DNA of 30,169 bases from Nymphaea colorata (taxonomy: Eukaryota; Streptophyta; Magnoliopsida; Nymphaeales; Nymphaeaceae): assembly GCF_008831285.2 (NCBI RefSeq), contig NW_022204623.1:1-30169 (forward strand). The letters run 5' to 3'. The translations under genes and the position numbers were made by a program. This document shows positions 14,505-25,614 of this stretch, piece after piece. The notes below the pieces were generated by a model. It was not told where the DNA came from. It searched no databases and worked only from the letters and a program-made list of their open reading frames with translations. How positions within the stretch are numbered: position 1 is the stretch's first letter; every line of letters starts with the position of its first letter.

Positions 14505-17500
14505 CTTATCGTACAAACTAGAAAGGTCAAACTAATGCATAGGTCTCCTTTATTCCATATAAACTTGTGAGTTTTAATTATTTAAATCATTGATCATGGA
14601 TGTAATAACATGTGAAACACGTTAGGTTAACTATAAGACACCAAATGAATCACTCGAATCACATTCATTTTCATACAAACTTTGATTTCAGTTCACTTAA
14701 TCAAGCAACATGGATGTAACAATATGTTAAGCACATTCAATTTAGTATGTGTGATCATTTGAATCACTTAAATCGCACTTGTATTGATACGAACTTGTAA
14801 TTTCAATCCTTTAGATCGTGCACTATAGTCGTACCAATACGAGTCAGATTTAAGTGATTCATATGATCACGCATACTTTATTGAATGTACTTGACTTATT
14901 GTTATATCCATGTTAAATGATTTAGTAGATTGAAATCACAGGCTTGCATGAAAATGAATGAGATTTGAGTGATTCATTTGGTGCCCTATTGTTAACCTAA
15001 TTCACTTGTTAAGCACATTCAATTAAATTACAAGTGAAACACATTAGGTTAACTATATGACACCAAATGAATCACTTGTTAAGGACATCCGTATTAAGAA
15101 TCATTATAAATTAACAACAGTGAAACACATTAGGTAAACCATAAGACACCAAATGAATCACTCGAATCTCATTCATTTTCATACGAACTTGTGATTTCGA
15201 TCTACTAAATCATTTAATATAGATGTAACAACAAGTTAAACACATTCAATTAAGCATGCATGATCATATGAATCATTTAAATCTCACTTGTATTGGTACG
15301 AACGCGTGATTTCAATCCTTTAGATCGTTCACTATAGATGTAACAACAAATTCAACTCATCGGACTAATTACACGCATTCAAAGTAATGCATAGATCCCA
15401 TTTGTATCCATATGAACTTGCGATTTCAATCATTTAAATCATTCATTATAGATGTAATAACAAGTGAAATACACTAGATTAACTGTAAGGGACCAACTTA
15501 ATGACCTGACTCTCATTCATTTCCAAACGAACTTCTTATTTCAAGCCACTAAGTCATTCTATACGTATGTAACAAATGCTACGCACACTCAATTAAATAT
15601 ATTGATCAAATATATGTAATAACAAGTGAAAATGAATCATTTAATCTCTCAATTAAATATATGTGATCAAATATATGTAATAACAAGTGAAACATATTAG
15701 GTTACCTACAAGACACCAATGAATCACTCAAATCTCATTCATTTCCATACAAACCTATGATTTCAATATACTAAATCATTTAATATAGACGTAACAACAA
15801 GTTAAGCACATTCAATTAAGTATGCGTGATCAAATGAATCACTTAAATCTACTCGTATCGAGACGAGTGATTTAGTGTGGTATGGATACAAATGAATGAG
15901 ATGTAACAACATGTTCAACTTATTGAACAAACTACAAGGGATCAAACTAAACTAATCCATAGGTCTCCTTTACATCCATATAAACTTGTGAGTTTTTATC
16001 GTTTAAATCGTTGATCATAGATGTCATAACGAGTGAAACACATTAGGTTAATTATAAGACACCAAATGAATCACTCAAATCTCATTTATTTTCACACAAA
16101 CTTGTGATTTGAATTCACTTAATCTAGCAATATGGATGTAACAACAAGTTAAGCACATTCAATTAAGTATGTGTGATCATTTGAATCACTTAAATCGCAC
16201 TTGTATTGATACGAACTTGTGATTTCAATCATTTAGATCGTGCACTATAGTTGTAACAATAAATTCAACTCATCGGACTAACTACATGCGTTTGTATCCA
16301 CATGAACATGTGATTTCAATCATTTAAATCATTCATTATATATGTATTCCAAACGAACTTCTGGTATCAAAGCCACTAGGTCATTCTATACGTAAGTAAG
16401 AAATGGTCACGCACATTCAATTCAATACAAGTGATCAATTATATGTAATAACAAGTGAAAATCAATCACTTAATCTCTCTCAATTAAATATAAGTGATCA
16501 AATATATGTAATAACAAGTGAAACACATTAGGTTACTTACAAGACACCAAATGAATCACTCCAATATCATTCATTTTCATACAAACCTATGATTTTAATC
16601 TACTAAATCATTTAATATAACGTAACAACAAGTTAAGCCATTCAATTACGTATGTGTGATAAAATGAATCACTTAAATCCCACTCGTATTGATACGAACT
16701 TGTGATTTCAATTCCTTACATCGTTCACCATAGATGTAAGAACTAGTTCAACTTATTGAACTAACTACAAGGGATCAAACTAATGCATAGGTCTCCTTTA
16801 TGTCCATACAAACTTGTAAGTTTTAATCATTTAAATCATTGATCAAAGATGTAATAACAAGTGAAACACAATAGGTTAACTACAAGACACCAAATGAATC
16901 ACTCGAATCTCATTCATTTTCGCACAAACTTGTGATTTCAATCTACTAAATCATTTATTATAGACGTAACAACAAGTTAAACACATTCAATTAAGTATGC
17001 ATGATTATATGAATCACTTAAATCTCATTGTATTCGTACGAACATGTGATTTCAATCCTTTAGAACGTTCCCTATAGATGTAACAACAAATTCAACTCAT
17101 CGGACTAACTACACGTGTACAAATATAGTGACTTCAACCATTTGAATCCATATAAACTTGTGATTTCAACCATTTAAATCATTCATTATAGATGTAATAA
17201 CAAGTGAAATACATTAGATTAACTATAAGGGACCAATATAGTGACTTGACTCTCATTCATTTCCAAACGGACTTCTTTTTTCAAGCCACAAGGCATTCTA
17301 TACGTATGTAACAAATGGTTACGCACATTCAATTAAATATAAGTTATCAAATGTATGTAAGAACAAGTAAAAATGAATCACATAATCTCTTGATTAAACA
17401 TAAGTGATCAAATGTATGTAATAACAAGTGAAACACATTAAGTTACCTGTAAGACACCAAATGAATCACTCGAACCCATTCATTTTCATATAAACCTATG

Positions 17501-17647
17501 ATTTGAATTTACTAATCATTTAATATAAACGTAACAACAAGTTAAGTACATTCAATTAAATATGCGTGATCAATTGAATCACTTAAATCCCACTCGTATT
17601 GATGTGAACTTGTGCATCGATCACTATAGATGTAACAACATGTTCAA
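14505..17647 (+). repeat. HOR unit U6 (3,143 bp)
   Basis: A full-plan unit. The inverted block is at 14829-15011 and the supermodule II marker at 16345. It has tacatgcg and is the first unit with tttgaatcc (about 17142) in place of tttgtatcc, which places it between the left and right variant groups. Confidence 0.9.
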
Positions 17648-19270
17648 CTTATCGTACAAACTAGAAAGGATCAAACTAATGCATAGGTCTCCTTTATATC
17701 CATATAAACTTGTGAGTTTTAATTATTTAAATCATTGATCATGGATGTAATAACATGTGAAACACGTTAGGTTAACTATAAGACACCAAATGAATCACTC
17801 GAATCACATTCATTTTCATACAAACTTTTGATTTCAGTTCACTTAATCAAGCAACATGGATGTAACAATAAGTTAAGCACATTCAATTTAGTATGTGTGA
17901 TCATTTGAATCACTTAAATCGCACTTGTATTGATACGAACTTGTAATTTCAATCCTTTAGATCGTGCACTATAGTCGTACCAATACGAGTCAGATTTAAG
18001 TGATTCATATGATCACGCATACTTTATTGAATGTACTTGACTTATTGTTATATCCATGTTAAATGATTTAGTAGATTGAAATCATAGGCTTGCATGAAAA
18101 TGAATGAGATTTGAGTGATTCATTTGGTGCCCTATTGTTAACCTAATTCACTTGTTAAGCACATTCAATTAAATTACAAGTGAAACACATTAGGTTAACT
18201 ATATGACACCAAATGAATCACTTGTTAAGGACATCCGTATTAAGAATCATTATAAATGTAACAACTAGTGAAACACATTAGGTAAACCATAAAACACCAA
18301 ATGAATCACTCGAATCTCATTCATTTTCATACGAACTTGTGATTTCGATCTACTAAATCATTTAATATAGATGTAACAACAAGTTAAACACATTCAATTA
18401 AGCATGCATGATCATATGAATCATTTAAATCTCACTTGTATTGGTACGTACGCGTGATTTCAATCCTTTAGATCGTTCACTATAGATGTAACAACAAATT
18501 CAACTCATCGGACTAATTACACGCATTCAAAGTAATGCATAGATCCCATTTGTATCCATATGAACTTGCGATTTCGATCATTTAAATCATTCATTATAGA
18601 TGTAATAACAAGTGAAATACACTAGATTAACTGTAAGGGACCAACATAATGACCTGACTCTCATTCATTTCCAAACGAACTTCTTATTTCAAGCCACTAA
18701 GTCATTCTATACGTATGTAACAAATCGCTACGCACACTCAATTAAATATATTGATCAAATATATGTAATAACAAGTGAAAATGAATCATTTAATCTCTCA
18801 ATTAAATATATGTGATCAAATATATGTAATAACAAGTGAAACATATTAGGTTACCTACAAGACACCAAATGAATCACTCAAATCTCATTCATTTCCATAC
18901 AAACCTATGATTTCAATATACTAAATCATTTAATATAGACGTAACAACAAGTTAAGCACATTCAATTAAGTATGCGTGATCAAATGAATCACTTAAATCT
19001 CACTCGTATCGAGACGAGTGATTTAGTGTGCGTATGGATACAAATGAATGAGATGTAACAACATGTTCAACTTATTGAACAAACTACAAGGGATCAAACT
19101 AAACTAATCCATAGGTCTCCTTTACATCCATATAAACTTGTGAGTTTTTATCGTTTAAATCGTTGATCATAGATGTCATAACGAGTGAAACACATTAGGT
19201 TAATTATAAGACACCAAATGAATCACTCAAATCTCATTTATTTTCACACAAACTTGTGATTTGAATTCAC

Positions 19271-19273
19271 TTA
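19271..19273. repeat. Target site duplication, left copy (TTA)
   Basis: tta immediately before the element. Uninserted sister units have a single tta at this point, so this and 22072-22074 are the duplicated target. Confidence 0.85.
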
Positions 19274-19296
19274 GGGCCGTTTGATGGCCTGGAAAT
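19274..19296 (+). repeat. Left terminal inverted repeat
   Basis: Begins gggccgtttga and runs to ggaaa. It also holds a small internal inverted repeat, ggcc at 19275-19278 and at 19286-19289. It matches the right end with one gap and about three mismatches over 22-23 bp, so the ends are somewhat degenerate. Confidence 0.8.
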
Positions 19297-19486
19297 ATAT
19301 TTCTGGAAATATAGGAAATGGAAAAATGGAATGGGAAAAATCTTTCCAATTCCAATTTTGGTGTGTGTGTGATGACTCAGAAATATATTTCCAATTCTAT
19401 ATTTCTGAGTTTGATGGTACAGAAATACATTTCCAGATTTTCAGAAAATTAATTCTTAGTTTGATGATAAGGAAACATTTGTCCAG
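19280..19486 (+). repeat. Three 27-bp subterminal repeats, left end
   Basis: Related copies at 19280-19306, 19410-19436 and 19460-19486. Each starts tttgatg and ends with a (t/g)(t/g/c)-cc/tgg-like motif after a run such as ggaaatat or ggaaacat. The first overlaps the terminal repeat. Shared ggaaacatt words recur near the right end at about 21902 and, on the minus strand, near 21934 and 21980. Clustered subterminal repeats are typical transposase-binding sites in DNA transposons; that role is inferred here. Confidence 0.65.
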
Positions 19487-20503
19487 ATTTACAAAAATGA
19501 GATAAATAACCACACCAAGTACATAAATAACCGTAACAAACTTGATTCACTTGTGCACAATTTGTCACACGTAGTGCCCTGGTTGCAAATTGAAGACTGC
19601 TCCTTGTCTCATCAGTATGGACCTTCCATTACATAAAAAAATGTAAAGAAAGTCAAATAGACAACAAAAGGATTAGGGTTTGTTCCGTAAATATATCAAA
19701 CCAACAACACTAAGCTGGAGAAGTATCACTTTACTGTATAACAAGTAACAACTGATCTATCAGTTACAAAAAGGTTGTTTCCTATTATATTAAACTGAAC
19801 AAGAACAGATGGACCATATACTAAATAAATAACAGCAAAAAATGGTATACACACAAGACAAACAACAGGAAACCTCAAGATAGGAACAAAAAACAACTGC
19901 AGTAAAGTTCGACACAATCCACTCTCTCTTTCTCATTCTCAAGGAGATAGTCCTGATCAGTCCTTCAAGTTCTATTCAATTTGAAGTAAGAATTGAAATG
20001 TCAGCATAAAAATAAGGCTGTTGAATCATGTAGTACTCTGCTTACTGTCATGTAAATAAGGAGGTCTTCTGATTTATCAGGGTTTTGAATGTCTTGTTCT
20101 GTTCTATTCTGTTTACTTCATATGGGCACTTCATCTTGTCACATCTCTAAAAAATCTATGTAAACATTTTTGTTCTTCTTGGGGGAAAAAATGAAACCAC
20201 CCAAAGATTGTAATTTCTGTATCATATAGAAAATTTGCAGAAATAAGAATTGTAAGTTGAGTTGCTGATAAGATCAAATTGAACCCATATTAAAAATCGA
20301 AACAAAAATCTCTTAAGATCATTCATTTGATCAACTATAGATCTTATTGTGGATCACTAGAAAACATATGATAAATCAGATCCATGGAAATAAAATTTGA
20401 GGTTAATAAGCTTCTCCTAAGAAGAGTGGCATAGACAGCCAAGATAGTTAATTTTTCAGATTGGATACAATTAAGAACGGGGATTAAACATAGATCTTTT
20501 GGC
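19487..20503. other. Element interior, AT-rich, no recognised content
   Basis: Non-satellite sequence with no long open frame. The longest is a hydrophobic 63-codon minus-strand frame at 19726-19917, which I judge to be chance. No tRNA, transposase or retrotransposon motif is visible. It could be intron or UTR of a captured gene read on the minus strand, given the promoter-like segment upstream of it on that strand, but nothing here proves that. Confidence 0.4.
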
Positions 20504-20571
20504 TGTAGTTTTACCAAGGCATACAAATTTTAAGGTGTAATGAATTCCTCCCCATGTAGTTTTACCAAGGC
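20504..20571 (+). repeat. 17-bp direct repeat, 51 bp apart
   Basis: tgtagttttaccaaggc occurs exactly at 20504-20520 and again at 20555-20571. A short perfect duplication with unrelated DNA between looks like filler DNA from break repair or the scar of an earlier insertion inside the element. Each copy lies at the edge of a minus-strand open frame, so one of those frames may be artificially extended. Confidence 0.7.
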
Positions 20572-20684
20572 GTGGGGAATGAAGGACTGTGACTTTCTAA
20601 GATTTGTCACAACAGGCGCTGGCACTATATGGACAGGAGCTGGAGGTGCAGACGGTGACAGAGGTGATCCTAACTGTTCTGCCC
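20530..20684 (-). other. Proline-rich open segment, possible captured exon
   Basis: The minus strand encodes about 50 residues with a Pro/Ala/Val-rich centre (LGSPLSPSAPPAPVHIVPAP) up to a stop at 20530-20532. Upstream lies a pyrimidine-containing stretch ending in tactag and then ggcag, either of which could be a 3' splice site. Codon content and composition differ from the AT-rich neighbours, which suggests a host exon fragment. I do not recognise the protein, and upstream residues in the same frame look non-coding. The plus-strand frame over the same bases is probably a shadow. Confidence 0.25.
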
Positions 20685-21300
20685 TAGTAAGTAAAACAGT
20701 TCTTCTGCTGAAGCACCCTTCATTTACAAGCATAAAGAAGATAAATGGTTGCATTATGCAAAAGAACACACAAGTCAAACCGAAAGTTTCCAGATCAAAA
20801 AATGAATAAAAGCATTTCCCAAACAATAAAGAACAAGAAAATACGTAAAAAAACCAAGCAAAATTCAGTTATCGACATACTGTGGGAGAAGAAGCTTCAT
20901 ACCCTGGAAGGAAGTTTTATATCCATCAAAATGTATAAACACCACAAAAAAGGTTTGGTTTGAAGAAAATATTGTCGAAGAAAAGAAAATAAAGACCGTC
21001 GCAGAACTAGTTATGTTTATTAACAGGATCACTTCAAGACCAATGTAACACAGTCAGTGCCATCTCAATTTGAATCTAGACAAACTGTTCGTCTGCAGAA
21101 ACCAGAAGAAAAGAACGAGCCATATCAGGGTTCACTAGCACACAAAGACTTAAAAGAGTGGGTGAGGCATTTCGTCGAACGTTTGGTCTCCAGAAGTTCA
21201 GCATCTGTCAACCCTCCCAAACATTGTAATCAGTCGAGACAGGAGAAATGGAGAGAACATAAAAAAGTAAGAAGAGTATAGCGCTGGAAGAAGAAGCAAG
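20685..21300. other. Element interior, unassigned
   Basis: Mixed-composition sequence with short frames on both strands. On the minus strand a 42-codon frame (21076-21204) opens with ATG directly after a ttgacag splice-like site and ends at TAG; I do not recognise its product. Minus-strand AATAAA is present at 21016-21021 but cannot be tied to a transcript. The plus-strand frames at 20745-20963 and 21057-21281 show no domain. Confidence 0.3.
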
Positions 21301-21560
21301 CAAACCTTCCCTCTCCAACTCAAAATCAAAATACGTCATACACCCTATTGGGAACTAGGGGACCCTGCTTCGGCTGGAGATCAAAACCCACGATGAACTA
21401 TGTGGGCGAAACCCTATCGGGAAAAGGATCCGACGGCGGTCGATGAACCCCAGGCCCAGGTGGCTAGAGACCGGCGACAACAACAACAAAAGAGTGAACA
21501 GAGACAGAGATAGGAAAGAAAGAAGAGCTCTCAATTCCTGCCCCACAGTCGAATTCCTTC
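21301..21560 (-). promoter_or_regulatory. Leader-like CT-rich segment, minus strand
   Basis: On the minus strand this reads as a CT-rich run (tttcctatctctgtctctg), a ttgttgttgttgtc stretch, then GC-rich text with cgatagggtttcgccc. This combination is typical of plant 5' untranslated regions. The 89-codon frame across it (21355-21624) starts upstream of the TATA box and so is unlikely to be the translated product. It may be a captured host promoter and leader or the remnant of the element's own gene. Confidence 0.4.
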
Positions 21561-21586
21561 GATGGGGATACCATCTCTTCGCATGA

Positions 21587-21595
21587 CTATTTATA
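21587..21595 (-). promoter_or_regulatory. TATA box of a minus-strand promoter
   Basis: Read on the minus strand this is TATAAATAG, a strong plant TATA box, between a moderately GC-rich upstream part and a leader-like downstream part. A start site would be expected about 30 bp further, near 21555-21560, directing transcription toward the element's left end. The upstream region (about 21630-21760) is rich in gagaga, a common plant promoter element. Confidence 0.5.
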
Positions 21596-21743
21596 CAGCA
21601 CAGCTCGAGTGGATTGACGCCCATCGACAGAGTGAAACGAGAGAGAGACGCGGATAGGAAGGGGAGAGAGACATGGAGAAACGATTACTTACACAGCAGG
21701 ATAGTGAGAGGGACGACGTCCGAGACAGCAGTAGTGAGAGAAG

Positions 21744-21877
21744 GCAGCAGCTCTCTCTCGCGGGTGAGGTGAAACTGGCGGGTGGGGTGAAGCTGAGGAC
21801 GAGGAAACGCCTTCGCGTGCAGCAGCTCTCTCTGGCGGGTGGGGTGAAGCTGAGGATGAGGAGACGCCTTCGCGTGC
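21744..21877. repeat. GC-rich tandem repeat, 57-bp period
   Basis: A 46-bp unit (ctggcgggtggggtgaagct through cgccttcgcgtgc) occurs at 21775-21820 and 21832-21877 with two differences. The linking gcagcagctctctct also occurs at 21744 and 21819. The composition contrasts sharply with the flanking satellite. The minus-strand frames across it (21685-22111) run through the transposon end into satellite and have no coding character. Confidence 0.75.
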
Positions 21878-21887
21878 CCTAACGGGC

Positions 21888-21953
21888 AAAAAAATATTTC
21901 GGGAAACATTTCTCCACCTCTCGCGGTGGAAAGATGTTTCCAGAAATTTTTTT
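21888..21953. repeat. Imperfect palindrome near the right end
   Basis: aaaaaaatatttcgggaaac on the left mirrors the right arm gtttccagaaattttttt, and the inner stem continues through ccacc and ggtgg to a six-base loop (tctcgc, 21919-21924). Arms are about 30 bp with a 2-bp bulge and three mismatches. A second aacgggcaaaaaaat motif lies at about 21968-21982, so this end is built of inverted and direct copies of terminal-type motifs. Confidence 0.7.
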
Positions 21954-22048
21954 CCGGAAATGCCTTCAACGGGCAAAAAAATGTTTCCGTGTTTGATAAA
22001 TGAGAAATTTTTTAAAAATTTGAATTTTTTTTCGTGAGCTACAGGATT
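21954..22048. other. Right subterminal segment
   Basis: Contains ttccggaaatgcc, acgggcaaaaaaatgtttcc and then AT-rich text with tttgataaatg, which resembles the tttgatg repeats of the left end. It probably belongs to the transposase-recognised end; no gene is present. Confidence 0.5.
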
Positions 22049-22071
22049 TTTCCTGCCCGTCAAACGGGCCC
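22049..22071 (-). repeat. Right terminal inverted repeat with hairpin
   Basis: Read inward on the minus strand it begins gggcccgtttgacgggc. gcccgt at 22055-22060 and acgggc at 22064-22069 form a 6-bp stem around caa, right at the tip of the element. Confidence 0.8.
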
Positions 22072-22074
22072 TTA
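22072..22074. repeat. Target site duplication, right copy (TTA)
   Basis: tta immediately after the element, followed by atctagcaatatgg as in sister units. Confidence 0.85.
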
Positions 22075-24780
22075 ATCTAGCAATATGGATGTAACAACAA
22101 GTTAAGCACATTCAATTAAGTATGTGTGATCATTTGAATCACTTAAATCGCACTTGTATTGATACGAACTTGTGATTTCAATCATTTAGATCGTGCACTA
22201 TAGTTGTAACAATAAATTCAACTCATCGGACTAACTACATGCGTTTGTATCCACATGAACATGTGATTTCAATCATTTAAATCATTCATTATATATGTAT
22301 TCCAAACGAACTACTGGTATCAAAGCCACTAGGTCATTCTATACGTAAGTAAGAAATGGTCACGCACATTCAATTAAATACAAGTGATCAATTATATGTA
22401 ATAACAAGTGAAAATCAATCACTTAATCTCTCTCAATTAAATATAAGTGATCAAATATATGTAATAACAAGTGAAACACATTAGGTTACTTACAAGACAC
22501 CAAATGAATCACTCCAATATCATTCATTTTCATACAAACCTATGATTTTAATCTACTAAATCATTTAATATAGACGTAACAACAAGTTAAGCACATTCAA
22601 TTACGTATGTGTGATAAAATGAATCACTTAAATCCCACTCGTATTGATACGAACTTGTGATTTCAATTCCTTACATCGATCACCATAGATGTAAGAACTA
22701 GTTCAACTTATTGAATAAACTACAAGGGATCAAACTAATGCATAGGTCTCCTTTATGTCCATACAAACTTGTAAGTTTTAATCATTTAAATCATTGATCA
22801 AAGATGTAATAACAAGTGAAACACAATAGGTTAACTACAAGACACCAAACGAATCACTCAAATCTCATTCATTTTCACACAAACTTGTGATTTCAATCTA
22901 CTAAATCATTTATTATAGACGTAACAACAAGTTAAACACATTCAATTAAGTATGCAAGATTATATGAATCACTTAAATCTCACTTGTATTCGTACGAACA
23001 TGTGATTTCAATCCTTTAGAACGTTCCCTATAGATGTAACAACAAATTCAACTCATCGGACTAACTACACGTGTACAAATATAGTGACTTCAACCATTTG
23101 AATCCATATAAACTTGTGATTTCAACCATTTAAATCATTCATTATAGATGTAATAACAAGTGAAATACATTAGATTAACTATAAGGGACCAATATAGTGA
23201 CTTGACTCTCATTCATTTCCAAACGGACTTCTTTTTTCAAGCCACTAAGTCATTCTATACGTATGTAACAAATGGTTACGCACATTCAATTAAATATAAG
23301 TTATCAAATGTATGTAAGAACAAGTAAAAATGAATCACATAATCTCTTGATTAAACATAAGTGATCAAATGTATGTAATAACAAGTGAAACACATTAAGT
23401 TACCTGTAAGACACCAAATGAATCACTCGAATCCCATTCATTTTCATATAAACCTATGATTTGAATTTACTAAATCATTTAAAATAAACATAACAACAAG
23501 TTAAGTACATTCAATTAAATATGCGTGATCAATTGAATCACTTAAATCCCACTCGTATTGATGTGAACTTGTGCATCGATCACTATAGATGTAACAACAT
23601 GTTCAACTTATCGTACAAACTAGAAAGGATCAAACTAATGCATAGGTCTCCTTTATATCCATACAAACTTGTGAGTTTTAATTATTTCAATCATTGAGCA
23701 TGGATGTAATAACATGTAAAACACGTTAGGTTAACTATAAGACACTAAATGAATCATTCGAATTACATTCATTTTCATACAAACTTGTGATTTCAGTTCA
23801 CTTAATCAAGCAACATGGATGTAACAATAAGTTAAGCACATTCAATTTAGTATGTGTGATCATTTGAATCACTTAAATCGCACTTGTATTGATACGAACT
23901 TGTAATTTCAATCCTTTAGATCGTGCACTATATTCGTACCAATACGAGTCAGATTTAAGTGATTCGTATGATCACGCATACTTTATTGAATGTACTTGAC
24001 TTATTGTTATATCCATATTAAATGATTTAGTAGATTGAAATCACAGGCTTGCATGAAAATGAATGAGATTTGAGTGATTCATTTGTGCCCTATTGTTAAC
24101 CTAATTCACTTGTTAAGCACATTCAATTAAATTACAAGTGAAACACATTAGGTTAACTATATGACACCAAATGAATCACTTGTTAAGGACATCCGTATTA
24201 AGAATCATTATAAATGTAACAACTAGTGAAACACATTAGGTAAACCATAAGACACCAAATGAATCACTCGAATCTCATTCATTTTCATACGAACTTGTGA
24301 TTTCGATCTACTAAATCATTTAATATAGATGTAACAACAAGTTAAACACATTCAATTAAGCATGCATGATCATATGAATCATTTAAATCTCACTTGTATT
24401 GGTACGAATGCGTGATTTCAATCCTTTAGATCGTTCACTATAGATGTAACAACAAATTCAACTCATCGGACTAATTACGCGCATTCAAAGTAATGCATAG
24501 ATCCCATTTGTATCCATATGAACTTGCGATTTCAATCATTTAAATCATTCATTATAGATGTAATAACAAGTGAAATACACTAGATTAACTGTAAGGGACC
24601 AACATAATGACCTGACTCTCATTCATTTCCAAACGAACTTCTTATTTTAAGCCACTAAGTCATTCTATACGTATGTAACAAATCGCTACGCACACTCAAT
24701 TAAATATATTGATCAAATATATGTAATAACAAGAGAAAATGAATCATTTAATCTCTCAATTAAATATATGTGATCAAATA

Positions 24781-25614
24781 TATGTAATAACAAGTGAAAC
24801 ATATTAGGTTACCTACAAGACACCAAATGAATCACTCAAATCTCATTCATTTCTATACAAACCTATGATTTCAATATACTAAATCATTTAATATAGACGT
24901 AACAACAAGTTAAGCACATTCAATTAAGTATGTGTGATCAAATGAATCACTTAAATCTCACTCGTATCGAGACGAGTGATTTAGTGTGCGTATGGATACA
25001 AATGAATGAGATGTAACAACATGTTCAACTTATTGAACAAACTACAAGGGATCAAACTAAACTAATCCATAGGTCTCCTTTACATCCATATAAACTTGTG
25101 AGTTTTTATCGTTTAAATCGTTGATCATAGATGTCATAACGAGTGAAACACATTAGGTTAATTATAAGACACCAAATGAATCACTCAAATCTCATTTATT
25201 TTCACACAAACTTGTGATTTGAATTCACTTAATCTAGCAATATGGATGTAACAACAAGTTAAGCACATTCAATTAAGTATGTGTGATCATTTGAATCACT
25301 TAAATCGCACTTGTATTGATACGAACTTGTGATTTCAATCATTTAGATCGTGCACTATAGTTGTAACAATAAATTCAACTCATCGGACTAACTACATGCG
25401 TTTGTATCCACATGAACATGCGATTTCAATCATTTAAATCATTCATTATATATGTATTCCAATCGAACTTCGGGTATCAAAGCCACTAGGTCATTCTATA
25501 CGTAAGTAAGAAATGGTCACGCACATTCAATTAAATACAAGTGATCAATTATATGTAATAACAAGTGAAAATCAATCACTTAATCTCTCTCAATTAAATA
25601 TAAGTGATCAAATA
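24781..25614 (+). repeat. Supermodule II (about 0.83 kb)
   Basis: Order: A, B plus small inverted patch, C, A, B, short C (91 bp in U9), short A' (51 bp), short B, short A. It is marked by tattccaaacgaacttc. The transposon in U7 lies in its second A block. It has the same ground plan as supermodule III but with internally deleted C and A' blocks. Confidence 0.75.

Larger units (their letters stand above)
1..19273 (+). repeat. Satellite array, left of the insertion
   Basis: A continuous AT-rich tandem array. Recurring words such as gatgtaacaacaag, gtgatttcaat and aatgaatcac return about every 115 bp, and identical long stretches return about every 3 kb. The markers cttatcgtac and tattccaaacgaacttctgg recur throughout. 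It contains six complete HOR units and the start of a seventh. Open frames in it are short and are interrupted by indels in sister copies, so I see no gene, RNA gene or promoter here. Centromeric, pericentromeric or subtelomeric heterochromatin are all possible; the sequence alone does not decide. I do not recognise the satellite family. Confidence 0.97.
19274..22071. mobile_element. Non-autonomous PIF/Harbinger-like DNA transposon
   Basis: A 2,798-bp insertion into a satellite A block. The empty site, seen in U1, U3-U6, U8 and U9, reads cacttaatctagc; here TTA is repeated on both sides. The ends are imperfect inverted repeats, gggcc-gtttga on the left against gggcccgtttga read inward from the right, continuing to ggaaa with three mismatches. 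A 3-bp TTA/TAA duplication with ends starting GGG or GGC is characteristic of PIF/Harbinger and its Tourist-like derivatives. hAT would give 8 bp, Mutator 9-11 bp, and CACTA ends start CACTA/G. I see no DDE transposase and no Myb/SANT-like partner gene in any frame. It is long for a MITE, and its mixed interior suggests acquired sequence. The insertion itself is certain; the superfamily is probable. Confidence 0.85.
17648..23606 (+). repeat. HOR unit U7, interrupted by the insertion (5,959 bp)
   Basis: Without the 2,798-bp element and one TTA copy this unit is 3,158 bp, the normal length. The insertion lies in an A block of supermodule II within cacttaatctagc. The inverted block is at 17975-18157 and the hairpin patch at 19001-19020. 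It shares caacataatg and aaatcgc with U8 and U9 but lacks their gagcatgg change. Confidence 0.92.

Noticed and set aside
19281-19505. 74-codon plus-strand frame at the left transposon end
   Set aside because: It covers the terminal and subterminal repeats; its aromatic-rich composition follows from the repeated aaatatatttcc motifs.
19726-19917. Hydrophobic 63-codon minus-strand frame resembling a membrane protein
   Set aside because: Hydrophobicity is expected from T-rich codons in AT-rich DNA; no start context, domain or homologous feature is visible.
21016-21021. Minus-strand AATAAA as a polyadenylation signal
   Set aside because: A six-base match is common by chance and it lies upstream of the putative exon on that strand, so it does not fit one transcript model.
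19274-22071. hAT, Mutator or CACTA identity for the insertion
   Set aside because: Comparison with uninserted units shows only TTA duplicated, so 8-bp or 9-11-bp duplications are excluded. The cact before the element belongs to the satellite, so it is not a CACTA end.
19274-22071. Retrotransposon or pararetrovirus fragment
   Set aside because: No LTRs, primer-binding site, poly-A tail, or reverse transcriptase, integrase or coat motifs; the inverted ends indicate a DNA transposon.
21685-22111. Minus-strand frames of 94 and 140 codons
   Set aside because: They run from the satellite through the terminal repeat, the palindrome and the GC-rich tandem repeat; length results from repeated GC-rich text without stops. 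No recognisable protein.
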